Assembly (NCBI GenBank): GCA_947488635.1
Contig: CANLAY010000044.1
Location: forward strand, 1 to 7,195
Direction: 5' to 3'
Source: Candidatus Nanopelagicaceae bacterium
GTDB lineage: Bacteria > Actinomycetota > Actinomycetes > Nanopelagicales > Nanopelagicaceae
Length of the DNA: 7,195 nt
Below, one piece after another: positions 1-6,764 of this stretch. How positions within the stretch are numbered: position 1 is the stretch's first letter; each line of letters starts with the position of its first letter. A program made the position numbers and the translations under genes. The notes under the pieces were generated by a model, which had not been told where the DNA came from, made no database searches, and was given only the letters and a program-made list of their open reading frames with translations.

Positions 1-137
1 ATCAGTCCAGCATCACGAACCCGAGCGGCTGCTTCACATAATTGTGTTAGCGCTTCATCGCGAGCGCTTAGCAGAACAGAGATTTCATCGATGTTTAGAG
101 TTGCGGCATCACTAGCCCGGCGAAGGGCGCGACGCAT
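1..137 (-). CDS. fbiC: FO synthase (FbiC), N-terminal fragment
   Basis: This is the 5' end of a gene cut off by the left edge; 45 residues are visible from the ATG at 137. They read [20 protein letters not shown], followed by a stretch ending in [12 protein letters not shown]. From memory this matches the lead-in of actinobacterial FbiC, where a LRRxLRRA helix, a LNVDEA segment and [10 protein letters not shown] precede the first radical-SAM domain. FbiC makes the deazaflavin FO from tyrosine and the pyrimidine precursor on the way to coenzyme F420. The CxxxCxxC cluster motif lies outside the window, so catalysis cannot be verified. The start is uncertain. The ATG at 137 is the first ATG in frame, but the frame stays open upstream to a GTG at 218, and a perfect AGGAGG sits 18 bases before the ATG. 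A stand-alone CofG is an alternative. Confidence 0.7.
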   Translation of the reverse strand, partial: MRRALRRASDAATLNIDEISVLLSARDEALTQLCEAAARVRDAGL

Positions 138-155
138 AGAACTCTCGATGATTTG

Positions 156-161
156 CCTCCT
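156..161 (-). promoter_or_regulatory. Consensus Shine-Dalgarno AGGAGG upstream of the FO synthase gene
   Basis: The minus strand reads AGGAGG here. The next in-frame ATG (137) is 18 bases away, too far for normal initiation. At ordinary spacing (6 bases) the in-frame codon is ATC (149-147), and no ATG, GTG or TTG occurs in any frame at usable distance. A TATTCT box at 185-180 could be a -10 giving a leader that includes this site. If the GTG at 218 were the real start, AGGAGG would be two Arg codons instead. Confidence 0.45.
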
Positions 162-266
162 GCCTTTGCCTAGAGTTGGAGAATACTTGATTTCTAACTT
201 TTCGCAGGTTTGTTCCACTATTGAATTCTTCGCTCGCTTGAAAATACGGCCTTGAAAAATTGGGTC

Positions 267-272
267 TAAACT
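267..272 (+). promoter_or_regulatory. Candidate -10 box of a leaderless promoter for the ene-reductase
   Basis: TAAACT fits the actinobacterial TANNNT -10 and ends 7 bases before the ATG at 280, which would place transcription start at or next to the initiation codon. There is no convincing Shine-Dalgarno, only GGGA 3 bases before the ATG. TTGAAA occurs at 238-243 and 252-257, but neither lies at a normal -35 spacing. Confidence 0.4.
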
Positions 273-279
273 GGGATTT

Positions 280-1350
280 ATGAGCAACTTATTTGATCCC
301 ATCACACTTCGTGGCTTAACTATTAAGAACCGCGTTTGGGTTAGTCCGATGTGTCAGTACTCAGCGACCCATGGCGTCGTTGGCGATTGGCACATGGCAC
401 ACCTTGGCGCATTTGCGACAGGAGAAGCTGGCTTAGTTATGGCCGAAGCCACTGGTGTTGTGCCGGAAGGTCGCATCTCAATTGCTTGTCCTGGAATCTA
501 TAACGATGAACAAGTTGCTGCATTTAAAAAGATAAATGATTTTGCACATACCCAAGGTGTTGCGATGGGAATTCAATTGGCACATGCAGGGCGCAAAGGT
601 TCAACGATGCGACCAACTGATGATCATTTAATGGCAACGCCGGCCGAAGGTGGTTGGACCACACATTCCGCCTCTGCTCAGGCTTATCACGGTATGCCCG
701 AACCACTTGCGCTAACTGTGCCGCAGATTCATCAGCTAGTTAAAGATTTTGCTCATGCTGCCAAGAATGCAATCAAGGCTGGATTTGATGTAATTGAAAT
801 TCACGCAGCCCACGGCTACTTGCTGCATCAGTTCTATTCACCGTTATCTAACTTGCGTACTGATGAATATGGTGGCTCGTTTGAGAATCGAGTGCGCTTC
901 TTACTTGAAGTTGCAACCGCTGTGCGCAATGCGATTCCAGATTCAACTCCCCTATTCGTTCGCATCTCAGCCAGTGACTGGAGCGATGAAGGATGGCAGA
1001 TTATTGATTCAGTTGAACTTTGTAAGCAACTAAAGGAAATTGGGGTTGACTTAATCGATGTTTCATCTGGTGGCAACTTACATAACGCACCAATTAAGCC
1101 AGTGCCTGGTTATCAAGTGCCATTCGCTCATGCAATTAAAGTCGAATCAGATATTGCAGTTGGTGCTGTTGGTGCGATAACTGATCCACATCAAGCGCAG
1201 GAAATCATCAACTCAAATAAAGCTGATGCCGTATTCCTTGCGCGTGCCATGATTAGAAATCCACGTTGGGCGATGGCTGCTGCCGAAGAGCTTAAAGAAA
1301 TGATTAGTTGGCCAGCGCCGTTAGAGCGCGGCCGTACCTTTAAAGGTTAA
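280..1350 (+). CDS. NADH:flavin oxidoreductase, Old Yellow Enzyme family (YqjM/NamA-like ene-reductase)
   Basis: A complete 356-residue protein, slightly longer than B. subtilis YqjM. These cytoplasmic FMN enzymes reduce activated C=C bonds of enones and related electrophiles with NAD(P)H; the physiological substrate is usually unknown. The sequence opens with the [15 protein letters not shown] barrel start. SPMCQY follows at 22-27, placing Cys25 and Tyr27 where the thermophilic-like OYE subgroup has its redox-tuning Cys and active-site Tyr. QLAHAGRK lies at 99-106, and HAAHGYL at 175-181 supplies the His pair that binds the substrate oxyanion. [14 protein letters not shown] follows at 187-200, and a C-terminal AVGAVG...[10 protein letters not shown] phosphate-binding region and LERGR tail complete the domain. 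There is no signal peptide. It is divergent from the FO synthase gene and convergent with the FKBP gene, with 5 bases between the stop codons. The family is certain; the substrate is not. Confidence 0.93.
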   Translation: MSNLFDPITLRGLTIKNRVWVSPMCQYSATHGVVGDWHMAHLGAFATGEAGLVMAEATGVVPEGRISIACPGIYNDEQVAAFKKINDFAHTQGVAMGIQLAHAGRKGSTMRPTDDHLMATPAEGGWTTHSASAQAYHGMPEPLALTVPQIHQLVKDFAHAAKNAIKAGFDVIEIHAAHGYLLHQFYSPLSNLRTDEYGGSFENRVRFLLEVATAVRNAIPDSTPLFVRISASDWSDEGWQIIDSVELCKQLKEIGVDLIDVSSGGNLHNAPIKPVPGYQVPFAHAIKVESDIAVGAVGAITDPHQAQEIINSNKADAVFLARAMIRNPRWAMAAAEELKEMISWPAPLERGRTFKG

Positions 1351-1355
1351 GTAGT

Positions 1356-1831
1356 TTAAGAAACTGAAATAACGTCAACGACGAAAATCAAAGTTTCATT
1401 TGGTCCGATCGGACCGCCACCGGCTGCGCCATAACCAAGCTCTGCCGGAATAACTAGTAAGCGACGACCGCCCTCTTTCATTCCTGGAATACCTTGTTGC
1501 CAACCGAGGATTACACCTGAAAGTGGAAACGTTGCAGGAGATCCGCTATCCCATGATGATTCAACAACTTGACCAGTTGACCAAGCCATCAACGTGTAAT
1601 GAACTGTCAGAGTTGAAGTTGCAACTGCTTCTTTGCCGGTACCAACAATGATGTCGTTAGTTACTAGTGTTGTTGGCGCAGCACCTTCTGGCGCACCGAT
1701 TACTGGCTTACTGCCAGCTTCACCTGAAACTGTTGGGTTAGTTGCCACTGATTTAGCTCCACATCCGGTAAGTGTTGAAAGAGTTAATAAAATCGAAAGC
1801 GAAATTATAGTTGCCTTCTTTGTGCGAGTCA

Positions 1832-1832
<1 letters not shown>
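1356..1832 (-). CDS. FKBP-type peptidyl-prolyl cis-trans isomerase, lipoprotein
   Basis: A 158-residue protein with a lipoprotein signal peptide: basic start (MTRTKK), a hydrophobic stretch at about 7-20 and lipobox LTGC with Cys24 as the expected lipidated residue. A Ser/Thr/Ala/Gly/Pro-rich linker runs to about residue 55. A single FKBP domain follows, with VHYT near 77, GVILGWQQGIPGMKEGGRR in its centre, IPAELGYG near 128-135 and a closing NETLIFVVDV strand. The core Tyr, the pocket Trp of GW and the GYG Tyr are present, so isomerase activity is plausible. It should act on the outer face of the membrane, helping fold secreted proteins. The ATG overlaps the argG stop codon by one base (TAATG), which implies co-transcription and translational coupling. 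The strongest upstream ribosome-binding match is GGAAA inside the argG tail. Confidence 0.92.
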
Positions 1833-3174
<1,342 letters not shown>

Positions 3175-3187
3175 AACTTAAGAGAAT

Positions 3188-3201
3188 TGATCGAGTGATC
3201 A
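3188..3201. promoter_or_regulatory. Perfect dyad TGATC-N4-GATCA upstream of argG
   Basis: TGATCGAGTGATCA has 5-base arms that are exact reverse complements around GAGT. It lies 25-38 bases upstream of the argG ATG at 3163, where a repressor could block transcription. It does not resemble the usual TGCATA-containing ARG box. This is a candidate operator by position and symmetry only; a dyad of this size can arise by chance. Confidence 0.3.
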
Positions 3202-3245
3202 GTAATAATCGTTATGAATCTGAGATTAAGCACCCGCGTTACATT

Positions 3246-3267
3246 TTCGCCTTACTTTGATGGCGAA
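3246..3267. promoter_or_regulatory. Inverted repeat TTCGCC-N10-GGCGAA overlapping the glucosidase -35
   Basis: The two 6-base arms at 3246-3251 and 3262-3267 are perfect complements separated by 10 bases. The right arm begins inside the candidate -35 of the alpha-glucosidase promoter, so a bound dimeric regulator would cover it. Sugar-use genes are often repressor-controlled, but no regulator gene is in the window. It is an inference from position. Confidence 0.3.
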
Positions 3268-3285
3268 GTGGCCGAAAGTTAGGTT
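3257..3285 (+). promoter_or_regulatory. Promoter of the alpha-glucosidase gene, probably leaderless
   Basis: A -35-like TTGATG (3257-3262) is followed after exactly 17 bases by TAGGTT (3280-3285), a TANNNT -10. Six bases (TACGCC) separate this from the ATG at 3292, so transcription would begin at about the start codon. No Shine-Dalgarno is present in the preceding 20 bases. This is the best-formed promoter in the window. Confidence 0.55.
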
Positions 3286-3291
3286 TACGCC

Positions 3292-4893
3292 ATGACTTCA
3301 CCCACCACAACCGATAGCAAATGGTGGCAAGAGGCCGTTATTTATCAGATCTACCCTCGCTCATTTTTCGATAGCAACGGTGATGGCGAAGGTGATCTAC
3401 CTGGCATCACAGAGAAACTTCAATATGTAGCTGATCTGGGCGTGGATGCAATTTGGTTGAGCCCGTTTTACACCTCACCAAATAAAGATGGTGGCTATGA
3501 CATTGCAAATCCGCGTGACGTTGACCCTCGCTTTGGAAATTTAGCTGATGCAAAGTTAATGATTAATAAAGCGCACGAGCTTGGATTGAAAGTTTTAGTT
3601 GATATCGTGCCAAATCATTTTTCCTCCGAACATGCTTGGTTTAAAGCTGCACTAATAGCAGGTCCTGGCTCTAAGGAGAGAGCACGTTTTCATTTCTATG
3701 ATAAAAAGGACGATGGAACTCCCCCAAATAACTGGATCTCACTTTTCGGTGGGCCAGCTTGGACCCAAGTTGCTGATGGTCAGTACTACCTACATCTCTT
3801 TGATTCATCACAGCCTGACTTAAATTGGGAGAACCCCGAAGTTGATCAGGATTTTAAAGAGACCATTTCATTCTGGGTGAAGATGGGCGCCGATGGTTTC
3901 CGCATCGATGTCGCGCATGGTTTAGCAAAGGAGAATATTCTCACCGATCACCATGACCCAAAGGGGCTATCTGATGCACTTCGGATTGATGTTGATATGG
4001 AAATTAGCAAACGTGAGGCTTTGCTGGCTTCAGTTCCATTCTTTGATCGCGCGGGCGTTCACGAGATTTACCGAAGTTGGCGCAAACACTTTGATTCATT
4101 CGATAAACCAATCATGGCCGTTGCCGAAGCTTGGGTTCATCCCCCAGTAAATGGCGTTGCCTATGTTCGCCCTGATGAGCTTCACCAAGTTTTTAACTTT
4201 GATTTATTAATCGCACCCTTTGATGCAAAAACTTTATTTAGATTAGTAAATAACACAATCGAGATGCTCAAAGATGTCGGCGCGTATCCGACTTGGGCAA
4301 TTAGCAATCATGATTCACCTCGCGTTGCCTCACGGCTTGGCGCTGAAGAAGCTCGTGCATTAGCCCTTTTCCTTTTTGGTCTGCCTGGATCTTGTTATGT
4401 TTATAACGGTCAAGAACTTGGCCTGCCCGATGCGGAAGTGGCTGATGGCGATCGCCAAGATCCCTCATTTATTCGTACCAAAGGTGAAACTAAAGGTCGC
4501 GATGGTGCTCGAGTGCCGATGCCATGGTCGGGCCAAGAAAGCCCATTTGGTTTTTCATCCGGAAAATCTTGGTTGCCACTACCAACAACTTGGAATGAAC
4601 TAACGGTAGAAATTCAGAGTTCAAATTCTGATAGTTCGCTATCGCTTTATAAGAGAGCACTTTCTGAGCGAGCCAGACTTCTAAGTGCTGAAGATTTCAC
4701 TTGGGATGTCAGCCGAATAGATCACGGAGTTTTAGGTTTCTCCCGCGCTGGAATTCAGGTTTACTTAAACTCAGGTGATAAATCAGTAAAACTCCAGGCA
4801 AGTGAATTAATTCTTTCTTCCAGCAGTGCACCTACCTGTGAAAATGGTGAGTTAGAACTCATGCCTAAGCGTGCCATCTGGTTTAAGAGGTAA
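3292..4893 (+). CDS. GH13 alpha-glucosidase (cytoplasmic)
   Basis: A 533-residue GH13 family TIM-barrel hydrolase releasing glucose from alpha-glucosides such as maltose or short maltodextrins. WWQEAVIYQIYPRSF opens at 11. The four GH13 blocks are complete: DIVPNH at 104-109, GFRIDVAHG at 202-210 with nucleophile Asp206, AVAEAW at 276-281 with acid/base Glu279, and SNHDSPR at 338-344 with Asp341. The FRIDVAHG form and the overall length resemble the actinobacterial AglA-like group (GH13_30), from memory. An all-beta C-terminal domain ends in MPKRAIWFKR. There is no signal peptide, so it acts on imported sugars, yet no transporter gene is nearby. It is divergent from argG and 29 bases ahead of the TerC gene. 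The close relatives oligo-1,6-glucosidase and sucrose hydrolase cannot be excluded; trehalose synthase is less likely. Confidence 0.92.
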   Translation: MTSPTTTDSKWWQEAVIYQIYPRSFFDSNGDGEGDLPGITEKLQYVADLGVDAIWLSPFYTSPNKDGGYDIANPRDVDPRFGNLADAKLMINKAHELGLKVLVDIVPNHFSSEHAWFKAALIAGPGSKERARFHFYDKKDDGTPPNNWISLFGGPAWTQVADGQYYLHLFDSSQPDLNWENPEVDQDFKETISFWVKMGADGFRIDVAHGLAKENILTDHHDPKGLSDALRIDVDMEISKREALLASVPFFDRAGVHEIYRSWRKHFDSFDKPIMAVAEAWVHPPVNGVAYVRPDELHQVFNFDLLIAPFDAKTLFRLVNNTIEMLKDVGAYPTWAISNHDSPRVASRLGAEEARALALFLFGLPGSCYVYNGQELGLPDAEVADGDRQDPSFIRTKGETKGRDGARVPMPWSGQESPFGFSSGKSWLPLPTTWNELTVEIQSSNSDSSLSLYKRALSERARLLSAEDFTWDVSRIDHGVLGFSRAGIQVYLNSGDKSVKLQASELILSSSSAPTCENGELELMPKRAIWFKR

Positions 4894-4910
4894 GAATTCT
4901 CTGTCATATG

Positions 4911-4916
4911 TAAAGT
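4911..4916 (+). promoter_or_regulatory. Candidate -10 box of a leaderless promoter for the TerC gene
   Basis: TAAAGT is followed by TACGCC and the ATG at 4923, the same 6-base spacing and the same spacer hexamer as at the alpha-glucosidase gene. There is no Shine-Dalgarno. No good -35 is present at 16-18 bases. Read-through from the glucosidase gene is also likely, because no terminator hairpin is seen in the 29-base gap. Confidence 0.4.
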
Positions 4917-4922
4917 TACGCC

Positions 4923-5837
4923 ATGGAATCGACGGCAACTTGGCTAGCAACTATTGGCATTCTTTCAGCAGTAATTGCCTTCGACTTGATTTTGGCAATC
5001 TTACGCCGCAATAAAGAGACCAGTATGGCTGAAGCTGCAATCTGGACTGTGGTCTACGTATCAGCTGCGATTGCCTTTGGTTACTTCATGCCTAACTGGA
5101 CTCCAAGTGAGACTGCTCAGAAAGAGTTCTTTGCTGGCTGGCTAACTGAGTACGCTCTTTCGGTCGATAACATATTTGTATTCGTAATTATTTTAAGTCG
5201 TTTGCAGATTGACAAGACAAAGCAACAACTTGTCCTTCTATTAGGAATTATCATTGCGCTGGTCTTGCGTGGAATTTTTATTGCCGCCGGAACCGCGATT
5301 ATCACTCGATTCTCTAGTGCATTCTTTATCTTTGGCGCTTTCTTGATTTACACCGCATATAAGCTCTTGCGTGAAGACAGCGAGAAAGAAGAAGAGCCCG
5401 AAGATAGTCGAATTGTGAAATTCATGCGCTCAAAGGGCGCCAGCTCTTTCACTATTGCTTTGATCACCCTTGGTGTAACCGACTTGGTCTTCGCACTTGA
5501 TTCAATTCCGGCCATTTTCGGAATTACTAAAGACCCATACATTGTCGTTACTGCGAACATTTTCGCGCTAATGGGACTGCGTCAGCTTTATTTCCTATTG
5601 CAAGGACTGCTCAAGAGATTAGTGTTTCTCTCAAAAGGTCTTTCAATTATCTTGGCATTTATCGGCGTCAAAATGTTCTTTGAAGCATTCCACGGTGTTG
5701 GAATTCACGAGATTGCTGGCATCGAAGTGCCTCACGTAACGATTGAATTTAGCCTTAGCGTCATCGTTGCAACGCTTTTGATTACCGCTGTCGCAAGCCT
5801 CACTGCCACCCGTAAGGATGGCTCAGAGATTATTTAA
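4923..5837 (+). CDS. TerC/Alx-family integral membrane protein
   Basis: A 304-residue polytopic membrane protein with about seven to eight hydrophobic segments, at roughly 8-27, 38-55, 83-92, 103-126, 131-149, 176-200, 206-226, 235-252 and 275-294 (some may pack as half-helices). The diagnostic family motifs are EYALSVDNIFVF at 76-87 and GVTDLVFALDSIPAIFGIT at 184-202; their acidic residues are thought to handle metal ions. Family members include Alx (manganese export) and TerC (tellurite resistance), and others metallate secreted proteins. A charged loop (about 150-172) with an EKEEEPED run separates the two halves. It appears shorter than the corresponding loop I remember in other actinobacterial homologues. 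The last 15 bases overlap the hibernation factor gene tail to tail. No other ter genes are present, so a metal or secretion role is more likely than tellurite resistance. Confidence 0.92.
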   Translation: MESTATWLATIGILSAVIAFDLILAILRRNKETSMAEAAIWTVVYVSAAIAFGYFMPNWTPSETAQKEFFAGWLTEYALSVDNIFVFVIILSRLQIDKTKQQLVLLLGIIIALVLRGIFIAAGTAIITRFSSAFFIFGAFLIYTAYKLLREDSEKEEEPEDSRIVKFMRSKGASSFTIALITLGVTDLVFALDSIPAIFGITKDPYIVVTANIFALMGLRQLYFLLQGLLKRLVFLSKGLSIILAFIGVKMFFEAFHGVGIHEIAGIEVPHVTIEFSLSVIVATLLITAVASLTATRKDGSEII

Positions 5838-6173
5838 ATCAATTGCCCGATCTCGTAACGTGTCACGGCCGTGCTCTTTAGCCCGTTCGTGAACTTTGCG
5901 GATTTGTAGTTCAAAGCTGGCAATAGCTTTATCAAATGCTGCAACACCATTGAATTCAGCGGCTTCAGCACGTAATAGTGGACCAGCGCCACGAGAGGTA
6001 ATAACTACTTTGTGATCGTGTTTGCCTTGGCGCGGGTTTTTCTCTTCAATTACTTCGACTTCTACCCGATCCATTTTTACATTAAATCTTGCTAACGCTT
6101 TAAGTTTCTCGTTAACAATTCCTTTGAAATCTTCGGCAACCTGGGCATTTCTCAACTGAATGATAATTTCCAT
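5823..6173 (-). CDS. hpf: Short ribosome hibernation promoting factor (HPF/RaiA-type)
   Basis: A 116-residue protein with the beta-alpha-beta-beta-beta-alpha order of the HPF/YfiA domain. A MEIIIQLRN strand is followed by a helix (about 13-30), strands DRVEVEVIEE and DHKVVITSR, and a long C-terminal helix AFDKAIASFELQIRKVHERAKEH. Basic residues K97-R113 continue to the end. The family binds the 30S decoding centre and silences ribosomes in stationary phase or starvation. The C-terminal dimerisation domain of long actinobacterial HPF is absent, so this is a short, YfiA-like form. The ATG at 6173 is the first in its frame (an in-frame TAG lies 21 bases upstream), yet no Shine-Dalgarno precedes it. 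It lies 38 bases downstream of the two-cysteine membrane protein gene, probably in the same transcript. Confidence 0.85.
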   Translation of the reverse strand: MEIIIQLRNAQVAEDFKGIVNEKLKALARFNVKMDRVEVEVIEEKNPRQGKHDHKVVITSRGAGPLLRAEAAEFNGVAAFDKAIASFELQIRKVHERAKEHGRDTLRDRAIDLNNL

Positions 6174-6211
6174 GTATCTACTGTGGCACTAAGTGCTGCG
6201 CAATGGAAGTA

Positions 6212-6592
6212 CTAGAGCGGCAGTGCGAATGTGGCGAGCGTTAACCCTAGGGCCAGCGCTGTTGACTGTGCCAAAATTGTTAGCGCAGTTTTGCGATCTG
6301 CTTTCTTGGAAATTGGATCTGAAACTCGGGAGATCTGCCCTAACTTGCCAAAATTAAAGGTTCCCATAAATCCATAAGCTAGACAAAATTTCTTACGAGA
6401 TTGAATAAATCCGATTGCAAAAACCATTAGTGGAATGAATAGCGAAAAGCGGGCATTTCGTGCGGCATCGGTATTTAATAGCCCGACTAAAGATGTCGCT
6501 GAGATTACTGCACCTGCAAGGGCTACAACTTGGCGGCGACGAACTTCACCTTTACCAATGTTGCAACTACCGGCTACATATTCCTGACTCAA
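6212..6592 (-). CDS. Conserved two-cysteine membrane protein, function unknown
   Basis: This 126-residue protein has hydrophobic helices at about 22-39, 49-63 and 103-124. Two motifs stand out: YVAGSCNIGKGEVRRRQ at 5-21 with Cys10, and FCLAYGFMGTFNFG at 69-82 with Cys70. I recall similar proteins in actinobacteria and Chloroflexi with CNIGxxEIxRR and a later FCxxFGxxGxFNFG, none with an assigned role. The paired Cys could bind a metal or form a disulfide; that is speculation. The start is a TTG, supported by GAGGA exactly 7 bases upstream and by the position of the first motif. It begins immediately after the stop codon of the 49-codon gene, in the same frame, so the two are surely co-transcribed and probably coupled. 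The hibernation factor gene follows after 38 bases. Confidence 0.8.
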   Translation of the reverse strand: MSQEYVAGSCNIGKGEVRRRQVVALAGAVISATSLVGLLNTDAARNARFSLFIPLMVFAIGFIQSRKKFCLAYGFMGTFNFGKLGQISRVSDPISKKADRKTALTILAQSTALALGLTLATFALPL

Positions 6593-6742
6593 TTAAGCGT
6601 CCTCAGATTCTTCTTCATCTATCCAGGCATCAACTTGCGTCTCATCTTGCTTATCTACCCAAGAGAGAAATGAGCCGATGGCGCGAAAAGCCAATAGAGC
6701 TACGGCGACTACCCCGACGAATCGCTTAATTGCTTTTAACAT
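6593..6742 (-). CDS. Small single-pass membrane peptide, 49 residues
   Basis: I do not recognise a family. The ORF starts MLKAIKRF, has one hydrophobic helix at about 8-28 (VGVVAVALLAF then AIGSFLSWV) and ends in a strongly acidic, soluble tail DKQDETQVDAWIDEEESEDA. The positive N-terminus suggests N-in topology with the acidic tail outside, although the tail has no further targeting signal. An in-frame TAG 6 bases upstream of the ATG fixes the start. AGGAG at 6759-6755 lies 12 bases upstream, slightly long. It sits 22 bases after the PLP enzyme stop and abuts the TTG of the two-cysteine protein, so it is held in a tight gene string. Position, hydrophobic pattern and Shine-Dalgarno support a real gene; no homology evidence is available. 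Confidence 0.65.
   Translation of the reverse strand: MLKAIKRFVGVVAVALLAFRAIGSFLSWVDKQDETQVDAWIDEEESEDA
6600..6604 (-). promoter_or_regulatory. Shine-Dalgarno fixing the TTG start of the two-cysteine protein
   Basis: The minus strand reads GAGGA, then CGCTTAA, then TTG at 6592. The 7-base spacing is ideal and the site lies within the last codons of the 49-residue gene. It is the main argument for translation starting at TTG instead of further inside the gene. Confidence 0.65.
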
Positions 6743-6754
6743 ATGCTAAAAATA

Positions 6755-6759
6755 CTCCT
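6755..6759 (-). promoter_or_regulatory. Shine-Dalgarno of the 49-residue gene
   Basis: The minus strand reads AGGAG, 12 bases before the ATG at 6742. The spacing is long but usable. It lies in the 22-base gap after the PLP enzyme stop, where no other start is available. Confidence 0.5.
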
Positions 6760-6764
6760 ATAAC

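Noticed and set aside
524..1076. Minus-strand and alternative-frame ORFs of 60-80 codons inside the ene-reductase gene
   Set aside because: They lie wholly within a well-identified OYE gene, lack recognisable domains and have no Shine-Dalgarno context; treated as shadow frames.
1336..1365. Palindrome ACCTTTAAAGGT (1336-1347) and AGTTT-AAG-AAACT (1353-1365) at the convergent gene ends, as a bidirectional terminator
   Set aside because: The first has no loop, the second has only a 5-bp AT-rich stem, and neither has a U-tract; too weak to call.
4894..4922. yybP-ykoY riboswitch before the TerC gene
   Set aside because: The 29-base gap is far too short and contains no paired stems.
6185..6197. 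GGCACTAAGTGCT dyad before the hibernation factor gene as an operator or terminator
   Set aside because: The arms are only 4-5 bases around a 1-3 base centre; no U-tract and no promoter nearby. Likely chance.
6460..6729. Plus-strand 89-codon ORF across the two-cysteine protein and the 49-residue gene
   Set aside because: It is antisense to two better-supported genes, is rich in Leu/Arg/His as expected from a complementary frame, and has no start signals.
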